Shown in pieces: positions 33,736 through 41,329 of a stretch of 64,000 nucleotides of DNA. Positions within the stretch are counted from its first letter, which is position 1; every line of letters starts with the position of its first letter. The stretch comes from an uncultured Acetatifactor sp. Its GTDB lineage: Bacteria; Bacillota; Clostridia; Lachnospirales; Lachnospiraceae. Below the pieces are notes generated by a model. It searched no databases. It was not told the origin of the DNA and saw only the letters and a list, made by a program, of their open reading frames with translations. The stretch lies in the NCBI GenBank assembly GCA_910586835.1, contig CAJUJU010000008.1, positions 16,756 through 80,755 on the forward strand. Reading direction: 5' to 3'. The position numbers and the translations under genes were made by a program.

Positions 33736-35717
33736 AAATATCCGGCAGGCGTATGAAAAAACCGGCGTTTCTCTTTCTGATCGCCGTATTATTGCTCCTT
33801 CTTCCCCTCTCCTGTGTCTCTCAGGCGGCCTCCGCCCCTTCGGGAACGGGGAAAAAAATGGATATCCTGTTTCTCCATGATACCCATTCCCACCTGGACA
33901 GCTTTCTCACGGTGGAAGACGGGGAAGCGGCAACCGTTGGCGGTTTTCCCCGCATAATGACCCTGATCAACCAGGCCAGAACACAGAATCCGGATACCCT
34001 TATTCTGGATGCCGGAGACTTTTCCATGGGCACACTGGTACAGACCATCTACGACAGCGAAGCCGCGGAGCTTCGCATGCTGGGTGCGCTGGGATGCCAG
34101 GTGACTACTCTGGGCAACCATGAGTTTGACTATCGCTCCGCCGGACTGGCAAACGCCCTGAATGCCGCCGTCTCCAGCGGGGAACCCGTGCCTTCCATCG
34201 TCCTGTGCAACATCGACTGGGAGACCATGGAGGCGGAAGGTCTGACGCAGGAGCAGCAGCTTCTGCGGGATGCTTTTGACGCCTACGGCATACAGGACTA
34301 CACCATAATCACAAAAGGAGACGTAAGGCTTGCCGTGTTCGGCGTCTTCGGCGTGGATTCTCTGGCCTGCGCCCCCACCTGTGCCCTGAAGTTCAGGGAT
34401 GCCTCCCAGGCCGCTGCGGAGGTAGTCTCCGAAATCAAGGCAAACGAAGATGTGGATATGATTGTATGCGTGTCCCACAGCGGCACCAGTGAGGACGAAA
34501 AAAAATCCGAGGATGAGATTCTGGCAAAGAATGTACCCGAAATCGACCTGATTGTCAGCGGACATACCCACACCGCCCTGGAACAGCCCATCCGGCATGG
34601 CGACACCTATATCGTTTCCTGCGGGGAATATGCAAAAAACCTGGGCTCCCTCTCCATGGAACAGGGACAGAACGGACGCTGGGAAATGACTTCCTACTCG
34701 CTGCTTCCCATAACTCCGGCCACAGAATCCCATCAGGCCACACAGGACAAAATCGACTCGTTTATGGAAATCGTGGACTCTTCCTATCTGTCCCGCTTCG
34801 GCTACAACAGAAGTCAGGTGCTGGCCCGGAATGAAATTACCTTTGCCACTGCTTCCGATCTGTATGACACACAGGCGGATCACAACCTGGGAAACCTCCT
34901 GTCCGATGCCTTCAAATATGCCGTCTCAAATGCCGACACCGGAGACACCCACCCTGTGGATGTGGCCATCGTCCCCTCGGGCTGTGTGCGGGATACCTTC
35001 GCTCCCGGAGACATCACCGTGGAGGATGTGTTTAACGCCTACTCCCTGGGAATCGGCCTGGACGGCGTGGCAGGCTATCCCCTGATCAGCATTTACCTCA
35101 CGGGGGCGGAACTGAAAACCGGCGCGGAGATAGACGCTTCCGTATCGGATCTCATGCCTTCCGCAAGGTTGTACACGTCAGGCTTGAGCTATTCCTTCAA
35201 CCCTCACCGCATTATCCTCAACAAAGTGACGGACTGTTATCTGACGGATGATGCCGGGAACCGCACCGAGCTGCAGGACGACAGGCTGTACAGAATTATC
35301 TGCGATCTGTACAGCGGGCAGATGCTGGGGGCGGTCACTGATGTGTCCTACGGCATCTTATCCATTCAGCCCAAATTTGCCGACGGCACCCCCATTGAAA
35401 ACATTGAGGATGCCATCATTCAAACGGAGGCCGGAGAGCTGAAGGCCTGGGCTGCCATTGCGGAATATATGGATTCCCTCCCTGACACTGACGGGGACGG
35501 AATCTCCGACATACCCGCCGTCTACGGTACGCTTCAGGGCCGCAAGGTCATCCAGGACAGCCGCAACCTCCTCCACCTGATAAAAGGCCTGAACAAATAT
35601 GCCGTCGTCATCATACTGGTGGTACTTCTGATCCTTGCCCTTCTGATCACCCTGATCTTCCTGATTGTCAGATTCCTTCTTCGGCTGACAAAGAGAAAGA
35701 AAACGTCACAGAACTGA
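33732..35717 (+). CDS. Membrane-anchored 5'-nucleotidase/metallophosphatase
   Basis: A 661-aa surface enzyme with a signal peptide (about residues 8-33), a metallophosphatase domain (ILFLHDTHSHL, DAGDFSMG, TLGNHEFDYR, VSGHTHTALEQP) and a 5'-nucleotidase C-terminal domain (NLLSDAFKYA, AIVPSGCVR). A calcium-loop-like DTDGDGISD is followed by a C-terminal transmembrane helix and a basic RLTKRKKTSQN tail. It would dephosphorylate nucleotides or UDP-sugar products outside the cell. Its ATG overlaps the kinase stop (ATGA), so the two are coexpressed, which may link nucleotide salvage to hexosamine use. Confidence 0.94.
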   Translation: MKISGRRMKKPAFLFLIAVLLLLLPLSCVSQAASAPSGTGKKMDILFLHDTHSHLDSFLTVEDGEAATVGGFPRIMTLINQARTQNPDTLILDAGDFSMGTLVQTIYDSEAAELRMLGALGCQVTTLGNHEFDYRSAGLANALNAAVSSGEPVPSIVLCNIDWETMEAEGLTQEQQLLRDAFDAYGIQDYTIITKGDVRLAVFGVFGVDSLACAPTCALKFRDASQAAAEVVSEIKANEDVDMIVCVSHSGTSEDEKKSEDEILAKNVPEIDLIVSGHTHTALEQPIRHGDTYIVSCGEYAKNLGSLSMEQGQNGRWEMTSYSLLPITPATESHQATQDKIDSFMEIVDSSYLSRFGYNRSQVLARNEITFATASDLYDTQADHNLGNLLSDAFKYAVSNADTGDTHPVDVAIVPSGCVRDTFAPGDITVEDVFNAYSLGIGLDGVAGYPLISIYLTGAELKTGAEIDASVSDLMPSARLYTSGLSYSFNPHRIILNKVTDCYLTDDAGNRTELQDDRLYRIICDLYSGQMLGAVTDVSYGILSIQPKFADGTPIENIEDAIIQTEAGELKAWAAIAEYMDSLPDTDGDGISDIPAVYGTLQGRKVIQDSRNLLHLIKGLNKYAVVIILVVLLILALLITLIFLIVRFLLRLTKRKKTSQN

Positions 35718-35742
35718 AGAAACGCTTTTGCCGGCGTTTTCC

Positions 35743-35785
35743 AAAAAGAACTGCCGCACCGGCTCACCGGTACGGCAGTTCTTTT
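35743..35785. terminator. Bidirectional intrinsic terminator
   Basis: AAGAACTGCCGCACCGG and CCGGTACGGCAGTTCTT form a 17-bp stem (one C/T mismatch position) with a 4-nt loop. The stem is flanked by AAAA and TTTT, so it can end both the plus-strand 5'-nucleotidase transcript and the converging minus-strand gene. Confidence 0.82.
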
Positions 35786-35815
35786 CCGTCTTACAAACAA
35801 TACTTCCTGTTCTTG

Positions 35816-36313
35816 TCAGATAACGTCGATTCTCTTAAAATATTTGATCAGAATATCCGCACAGTTCTCTGCGCCCAGGACAGAGGTATCCAGAATCATA
35901 TGGTAATTATTCACGTCTCCCCAGAGTCTGCCGGTGTTGATGTTATAATAAGCCGCGCGTTCCCTGTCGTTTTTTTCCAGAAGAGCCTTTGCGTCGTCGT
36001 GAGACAGCCCTTCCTTCTTCATGATCCGTTTGATCCGGTCCTCCTTGTCGGCACAGATATAAATATTGAATACATTTTGCCTGTCCTTCAGGATTTCCGA
36101 GGCGCAGCGCCCCAAAATAATACAGGAGTGCTCTGCCAGCTCCCTGATGACCTCCGCCTCATCGGAAAAATCATTCTCATGAAGCTCATTCTCAATATAC
36201 GCCTTGTCATAAACCGGCAGATCAAGCTTTTCAGACAACTCCTTCGCAATCATGCTGGCCCCGGTGCCAAACCGACGGCTCATGGTAATCACAAGATTCA
36301 TAATGGCAACCAT
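35816..36313 (-). CDS. Cytidylate kinase-like family protein
   Basis: A protein of 165 aa (or 161 if the second ATG is used) of the cytidylate-kinase-like family. The N-terminal MNLVITMSRRFGTGASMIAKEL is the P-loop region, with a GTGA version of the GxGG motif. IILGRCASEIL and RIKRIMKKEGLSHDDAKALLEKNDRERAAYY correspond to the NMP-binding and lid regions. The real substrate of this family is unclear. The ATG at 36313 has AGGA 5 nt upstream. The leader carries a nine-G tract at 36341-36349. It is a single-gene unit with its own promoter. Confidence 0.87.
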   Translation of the reverse strand: MVAIMNLVITMSRRFGTGASMIAKELSEKLDLPVYDKAYIENELHENDFSDEAEVIRELAEHSCIILGRCASEILKDRQNVFNIYICADKEDRIKRIMKKEGLSHDDAKALLEKNDRERAAYYNINTGRLWGDVNNYHMILDTSVLGAENCADILIKYFKRIDVI

Positions 36314-36373
36314 ACCTTTCCTGTGCTCCGCAGGTTCCGTCCCCCCCCCAGGCACATTGTTTTCGGTACAGTT

Positions 36374-36402
36374 ATTCTACCATATTCCAAACCCTGTTAC
36401 AA
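36374..36402 (-). promoter_or_regulatory. Promoter of the cytidylate-kinase-like gene
   Basis: TTGTAA and TAGAAT are spaced 17 nt on the minus strand, and the -10 is extended (TGG-TAGAAT). The transcript starts near 36367 and includes the G9 tract. Confidence 0.6.
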
Positions 36403-36453
36403 GAAAATCCGCCCCTCCGCCGCTTCCAAATATAACATTCGGGCCCGCACTGC

Positions 36454-38697
36454 TCAAACATGCTTCCTCCGCTGTTCCAGACGGATCTCAATCTCCCGCC
36501 GGTTGCCCTCCTGGCCGTATATGGAAGTGATCTGAACCGTCACGCAATCCTCCTGTCTGGCGAGCCCGATAATGTATTCTCCTTCCTCCAGTTCCGGCGC
36601 AGCCACGGCATATCCCTCATAATCGTAGATCAGATCATCCTTTTCATAAATCAAGGTATCCAGAATATCTGTGCCATGTTCTATCCCGGCCTGGCTGTCC
36701 CAGGACATACAGGATCCGTAAACATCCTCCTCCCAGGAGCCGTCCTCCGTATTGTAAAAACTGTAGGAGCCCACGCTGGGATTGATATGACCCTTCACAA
36801 TCCACAGGCCGTTTACATAGCTGACTCCCGTAACCGCATTGATCAACCCTTCCCGCTGTGCCAGGTCATACTCCGTACCGTCAATCACTACCTTCGTACC
36901 GCTGCCAACGGACAGCGTACTTGCTTCCTCCCGGCCCCTGTCAAAAAGTGCAGTGTACATTCCGTCCCTCACATAGACCAGATTACCCACCGTCCAGTCC
37001 ACACTTTCCAGGCGGCCGGTGCCGCCGGCCAGCAAAGCCCCGAACATCTCCTCCATTGTCTCGCAGAACAGAGCCGAAGTGCTTTCTCCATCCCTGCCGT
37101 AAACAGAATATTCCAACTGACAGAGCTTTCCGCTCTCCGTCTCAAAGACATACCCCAAATCCCGGATTTCCGTCCTGAGGACTCCATCCTCCAGGGTTTC
37201 GGAACGAACCTCCTCCCTTCCAAAGGGATGCAGGTATACTGCGGTTCCGCCTTCAGCGGTATACACCTCGCAATATTGATCGCCCTGGGTTGCGTCACAG
37301 CCGATGGACTTCAAATCCAGGGATCCCAACATCCTGTTCAAAGTCTCCGAATACACATACAGGCCGAAATAATCGTGAAAAACCAGGATGTTATCATCCG
37401 CATAATCCAATATGGCGCCCTCTACTCCCAGAAGGGTATCCCGGGACACATCCGGCCTGACACTCTCCATCTCCGTTCTCTTCACCGTCTGCACTTCTTC
37501 GGAATCCCTTCCGTCGGTTTCCGAACCCCCATTGCCGTCTTCTTTTCTGTCACTGTCTTCCATACCGGCGATTTCTCCGCCGTTCGCATTCTCACCGTTC
37601 CCGTCTGCCTCAGCCCCGGGACTTGTCAGCAGCACTGCCGCAAGCACCGCAAGAAGCACCAATGCAAGGCCCGACACAAATGCCATGGGTTTTTTATATT
37701 TCATAATATTCCTGATCCTCCCTTCCGTGTTTCCCTCACTGAAAGCCAGCGGCGCGCCCGCAAGGTATCCTGCCCCGCAGGTCAGACGAAGCAGACTCTC
37801 CGCATATGCTCCCCTTTCTGTCGTACCCAGGCCTGCCAGAACCGCTTCGTCACAGGACATTTCCAGATCCCTGCTCAAAAACAGGAAACCAAGCCAGACG
37901 GCAGGATGAAACCAGTAGACACAGGCAATGACAAAAACAGTCATTTTTATGACGGGATCCCCGCTTCGGATGTGGGCCGTCTCATGAGCGATCACATGGC
38001 ACAAATCCCTCTCCTCCATGGCTGAGGGAAGATAAATCCGGGGGGACAAAAGGCCCATGACAAAGGGTGTACGGATTCCGTCCGAAAGATAGATTTGTAC
38101 TGTCTTTCCAGACACGGCTCTCCGGCCGAAAGGAACGGGAATCCTGTTCTCAAGCCTTTTCAGCCTGACACTGCATCGAAGCCTTCTTTTCAGACACCCA
38201 CAGGAAATCAGACTGTACAGCAGCAAAACCGCCATTCCGCCCAGCCACCCCGCAAACAGCGGCCCGGTCAGATCACCCAACCCCGTTTGTGTCTGTCTCC
38301 GCTCCCCTGTTTCCAGGATGCCTCCTTTCGAAGACTCCTCCTGCTTGCCGGCGCTTCCTTTCGGCGCCCCGAAGTCCGGTTTCTCCGTCCCCGGAACCGT
38401 CGGATTCCATATCTCTGAGCCCTCCGGGCCCCCACTCTGCTCCTGTTCTTCCGCCCTTTCCACTGAAAACATCTCCGGAAGCGCCGCTGCAATACTGCTG
38501 CCCTGGGGCATCATACCAAAGGCGCTTTCCAGCTGTACCGGCAGCAGCAGACGGATAAACAGAATGGCCCACAGACCGCAGACGTACCGTTTCGGAACCC
38601 TGCACAGAGAAAAAACACTTCTTGCCGCCATCACCACACTAAAGATGATAACAGCCTGAATGCTGATATTCCACAAATGCATCAAAACAGCTTCCAT
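36454..38697 (-). CDS. M56-family BlaR1-like sensor protease with large extracellular domain
   Basis: A 747-aa membrane protein. Residues 1-60 and 145-165 form the first helices. The M56 zinc site is HVIAHETAHIRSGD (HETAH at 238-242), with a later acidic ligand region SRDLEMSCDEAVLAGL. A last helix lies at about 338-357. Residues 360-747 are extracellular, and this part is not a penicillin-binding sensor as in BlaR1: no SxxK or KTG site is seen, and the beta-rich segments resemble none I can name. In known systems ligand binding outside triggers proteolysis that releases a BlaI repressor. The blaI-type gene lies 5 nt upstream, so they form one operon. A Glu/Ser/Gly-rich insert occupies about 80-142. 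Confidence 0.92.
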   Translation of the reverse strand: MEAVLMHLWNISIQAVIIFSVVMAARSVFSLCRVPKRYVCGLWAILFIRLLLPVQLESAFGMMPQGSSIAAALPEMFSVERAEEQEQSGGPEGSEIWNPTVPGTEKPDFGAPKGSAGKQEESSKGGILETGERRQTQTGLGDLTGPLFAGWLGGMAVLLLYSLISCGCLKRRLRCSVRLKRLENRIPVPFGRRAVSGKTVQIYLSDGIRTPFVMGLLSPRIYLPSAMEERDLCHVIAHETAHIRSGDPVIKMTVFVIACVYWFHPAVWLGFLFLSRDLEMSCDEAVLAGLGTTERGAYAESLLRLTCGAGYLAGAPLAFSEGNTEGRIRNIMKYKKPMAFVSGLALVLLAVLAAVLLTSPGAEADGNGENANGGEIAGMEDSDRKEDGNGGSETDGRDSEEVQTVKRTEMESVRPDVSRDTLLGVEGAILDYADDNILVFHDYFGLYVYSETLNRMLGSLDLKSIGCDATQGDQYCEVYTAEGGTAVYLHPFGREEVRSETLEDGVLRTEIRDLGYVFETESGKLCQLEYSVYGRDGESTSALFCETMEEMFGALLAGGTGRLESVDWTVGNLVYVRDGMYTALFDRGREEASTLSVGSGTKVVIDGTEYDLAQREGLINAVTGVSYVNGLWIVKGHINPSVGSYSFYNTEDGSWEEDVYGSCMSWDSQAGIEHGTDILDTLIYEKDDLIYDYEGYAVAAPELEEGEYIIGLARQEDCVTVQITSIYGQEGNRREIEIRLEQRRKHV

Positions 38698-38702
38698 TTT
38701 GT

Positions 38703-39059
38703 TTACCTGTTCTCCTCGATAATCTGTTTCAGTTTCCCGATCTCCTCCGGGCTCAGCTTTCTCCTGGAGGTAAAGGCCGTCAGAAAGCCCGGAAGCGATC
38801 CCTGGAAAGAACGCTCCACATAGGATTCGCTCTGTCTGGCATAAAATTCATCCCTGGTCATCAGCGCCTTCACCGTTCCGTTCTGATTTTCAAAGATTCC
38901 TCTGCCGTTGAACTTCTTTAAAACCGTGTAGGTGGTAGTTCGCTTCCAGCCCAGCTCCTCCTGACACAGCTTTACCAGTTCCCCTGTAGACAACGGCTCC
39001 CTGCTCCAGACCAACTCCGCAAATCTGCCCTCCACAAGTCCCAGTGAATAATCTTCCAT
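38703..39059 (-). CDS. BlaI/MecI/CopY-family repressor
   Basis: A 118-aa winged-helix repressor. The DNA-binding part reads ELVWSREPLSTGELVKLCQE, LGWKRTTTYTVLKKFNGRGIF, and the C-terminal helices (RSFQGSLPGFLTAF, LSPEEIGKLKQIIEE) form the dimerisation domain typical of BlaI and MecI. It heads the operon with the M56 sensor protease and probably represses it through the two dyads at 39190-39228. Confidence 0.94.
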   Translation of the reverse strand: MEDYSLGLVEGRFAELVWSREPLSTGELVKLCQEELGWKRTTTYTVLKKFNGRGIFENQNGTVKALMTRDEFYARQSESYVERSFQGSLPGFLTAFTSRRKLSPEEIGKLKQIIEENR

Positions 39060-39189
39060 CTCCTTTTCCTCCGCACCGCTTTTCGATCCATTCTCCCACA
39101 GCCTTTTCGCATTCTTTCCCGGCCACGACGTAATTTCCTGTTATGGTCAGGGTGTCATAAGCCCTGACATGAAAAAATGCCGACATGAT

Positions 39190-39238
39190 TGTCTATCTTA
39201 TATAGACATAGTCTATCATGTGTAGACAGTGTTGTCAA
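39190..39238 (-). promoter_or_regulatory. BlaI-type operators over a sigma-A promoter
   Basis: Two dyads with TGTCTA/TAGACA half-sites: TGTCTAT-5nt-ATAGACA (39190-39208, perfect) and GTCTA-7nt-TAGAC (39211-39227). The promoter TTGACA (39233-39238) - 17 nt - TAGACT (39210-39215) is covered by the second dyad, and the first lies over the start region. Between it and blaI are 130 nt of leader with no gene I can support. Bases 39239-39313 show nothing else. Confidence 0.8.
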
Positions 39239-39313
39239 CAGCGTATTTTCAGGACAAACTGTTTTTTCACCGGGCAGGGCGTATCGCCGCAGCCGCGGGT
39301 CTGTCCTACCGAC

Positions 39314-39340
39314 AAAAAGGCGCCGGAAAATTCCGACGCC
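39314..39340 (-). terminator. Intrinsic terminator of the ABC exporter gene
   Basis: GGCGTCGGAA and TTCCGGCGCC pair as a 10-bp stem (one mismatch), followed by TTTTT on the minus strand, 38 nt after the exporter stop codon. Confidence 0.78.
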
Positions 39341-39378
39341 CCTGCTCACTGTTTTGGTCCATATGCGGCTGCCCGCTG

Positions 39379-41139
39379 TTACTTCATCTCATTTGCCATC
39401 TGGTACAGATTATAATAGATCCCCTTTTGCTCCATCAGCTGCTCATGGTTTCCTTCCTCGGTAATCCCCTCCTCCGTCAGCACCATGATCCTGTCGGAGT
39501 TGCGGATCGTAGAGAGACGATGCGCAACCGTCAGCGTAGTACGCCCCTCCGAAAGGGCGGCCAGTGACTTTGCCACCGCGTACTCGCTCTCGTTATCCAA
39601 CGCGGAGGTGGCCTCGTCCAGAATGATGATAGGAGAATCCTTCAGAAAAACTCTGGCAATGCTGATGCGCTGCTTCTGTCCGCCGGAAAGCTTGACCCCC
39701 CGTTCCCCGATATAGGTATTGTAGCCGTCCTTCAGCTCCATGATAAACTCATGGGCTCCGGCCCGCTTCGCCGCCTCCGTTACCTCCTCCATGGTTGCCC
39801 CGATTTTGCCGTAGACAATATTTTCAAAGACCGTTCCGGAAAACAGATAAACGTCCTGCTGTACCACGCCAATGTTACGCCGCAGGCTCTTCAGTGTCAG
39901 CTCCCGGATATTTTTCCCGTCAATGAAGATTTTTCCTTCCGTCACATCATAAAATCTGGGGATCAGATTGCAAAGCGTGGTCTTTCCTCCCCCGGAAGGT
40001 CCCACCAGCGCCACCTTTTCCCCCGGCCGGATATTCAGATTCAGATGACGGAACACCTGATTATGGTCATCCGGGTATTCAAAGCTCACATCCTCAAATA
40101 CAATATTTCCTTCCGGATTCTCCAGGGCCACTGCACCCGGCTCGTCAAAAATGTCGATATCTGCGTCAATAATCTCCAGAAACCGCTCAATTCCGGTCAT
40201 TCCTCTCTGGAACTGTTCCGCAAACTCTATAATACGCCGGATCGTGGCTATAAATGTAGTCACATACATTATGTACGCCACCAGGTCGCTGGGATTGATG
40301 GAGCCGTTTATTACAAACAGTCCTCCCACTACCACCGTAGACAGGTACATGATGCCGTCAAACAGTCTGGTGGAGCAGTGAAACAGACCCATATACCGAT
40401 AGCCCCGCTTTTTGATCTGAAACAGCTTACGGTTGTCCTGCTCGAATTTTTCGTTTTCCACATCCTCGTTTGCAAAGGCCTTCACCACCTTCTGCCCCAG
40501 CAGGCTGTCCTCAATCCTGGCGTTCAGTTCCCCGATCTGTACCCGCTGCTGCTTGAACAGTGCCCGAAGTCTCAGATTCAGTCTTCCGCAGACCCCCGTC
40601 ATCACAGGTATGATGCAGAAAATAATTACTGTCAGCGGTACATTTATGGAACAGAGGATGACAAAGGAAGCCACCCCCTTGATGCCGGCGATAAAAAATT
40701 CCTCGGGACAATGGTGGGCAAACTCTGTGACGTCAAACAGATCGTTGGTGATGCGGCCCATGATCTGTCCCACCTTGGTATTGTTGTAATATGTGTTGGA
40801 GAGCTGCTGAAGGTGGGCGTATGCGTCCCGGCGCATGTCCGTCTCCATATCCACACCCATCACATGCCCCGTATAAGACATGTAATAGTAAGCCGCCACA
40901 TCGATCAGCCGCAGCACCAGGTACAGCAGTCCCAGCCTGGCGATAACTCCCACCGTCAGCAGCGCGATATCCTGAGTGGCCTGATTCGTAATATATCGAA
41001 TGATCAGGGGCAGCACGATCTCGCAGACCGTAGTCAGCGCCGCACAGAACAGATCCATGCACAGCACCTTCGCGTGTCTCTTGTAATAAGGAAGAAATCT
41101 TCGGATCAGCTGACCTGACGTATACTTTCTTTCACTCAT
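39379..41139 (-). CDS. ABC exporter, fused membrane and ATPase domains
   Basis: A 586-aa half-transporter of the MsbA/multidrug type. Residues 1-320 form the six-helix membrane domain with a TNDLFDVTEF coupling segment. The ATPase domain follows with Walker A GPSGGGKTT, Q-loop VVQQDVYLFSGTV, signature LSGGQKQR, Walker B IIILDEATSALD and switch AHRLSTI. It works as a homodimer or with a second half, but no second half-transporter gene adjoins it. The substrate is unknown. It is divergent from the chemoreceptor gene and ends in its own terminator. Confidence 0.96.
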   Translation of the reverse strand: MSERKYTSGQLIRRFLPYYKRHAKVLCMDLFCAALTTVCEIVLPLIIRYITNQATQDIALLTVGVIARLGLLYLVLRLIDVAAYYYMSYTGHVMGVDMETDMRRDAYAHLQQLSNTYYNNTKVGQIMGRITNDLFDVTEFAHHCPEEFFIAGIKGVASFVILCSINVPLTVIIFCIIPVMTGVCGRLNLRLRALFKQQRVQIGELNARIEDSLLGQKVVKAFANEDVENEKFEQDNRKLFQIKKRGYRYMGLFHCSTRLFDGIMYLSTVVVGGLFVINGSINPSDLVAYIMYVTTFIATIRRIIEFAEQFQRGMTGIERFLEIIDADIDIFDEPGAVALENPEGNIVFEDVSFEYPDDHNQVFRHLNLNIRPGEKVALVGPSGGGKTTLCNLIPRFYDVTEGKIFIDGKNIRELTLKSLRRNIGVVQQDVYLFSGTVFENIVYGKIGATMEEVTEAAKRAGAHEFIMELKDGYNTYIGERGVKLSGGQKQRISIARVFLKDSPIIILDEATSALDNESEYAVAKSLAALSEGRTTLTVAHRLSTIRNSDRIMVLTEEGITEEGNHEQLMEQKGIYYNLYQMANEMK

Positions 41140-41202
41140 TTTCTTTTTCCTTTTCCCTGTTGTCCTGTTCTTTTTGGCAATAATGAACGTACTGCCGCTG
41201 TT

Positions 41203-41231
41203 ATTTTATCAAAAAATGTGAAAAAAGTAAA
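41203..41231 (-). promoter_or_regulatory. Promoter of the ABC exporter
   Basis: TTTACT and TAAAAT are spaced 17 nt on the minus strand in an A+T-rich divergent region, giving a leader of about 57 nt. Confidence 0.5.
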
Positions 41232-41238
41232 ATTTTTA

Positions 41239-41267
41239 TTTCACAATATTGTAAAGTGTGGTATTCT
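41239..41267 (+). promoter_or_regulatory. Promoter of the chemoreceptor gene
   Basis: TTTCAC and TATTCT are spaced 17 nt on the plus strand, and the -10 is extended (TGG-TATTCT). A start near 41274 gives a leader of about 56 nt. Confidence 0.55.
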
Positions 41268-41329
41268 ATGAAGAGAAAAAAAATTTTTTCATCAGGAATA
41301 CAAAGAAAAAATTGGAGAAGAGGTATGAT

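Noticed and set aside
36460..38025. A 521-codon plus-strand frame over the M56 sensor gene
   Set aside because: It is antisense to a protein with an HExxH site and BlaR1-like layout, and its translation has no domain features.
36454..39059. A beta-lactam resistance locus
   Set aside because: Only the BlaI/M56 signalling pair is present. There is no beta-lactamase or penicillin-binding-protein gene, and the sensor domain lacks SxxK or KTG motifs.
38890..39186. A 98-codon minus-strand frame overlapping the start of the BlaI-type gene
   Set aside because: It overlaps blaI in another frame and lacks homology and a ribosome site. The region is better explained as the blaI leader.
39751..41118. 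A 455-codon plus-strand frame over the ABC exporter
   Set aside because: It is antisense to a complete ABC transporter with all ATPase motifs, and its His/Gln-rich translation is typical of a shadow frame.
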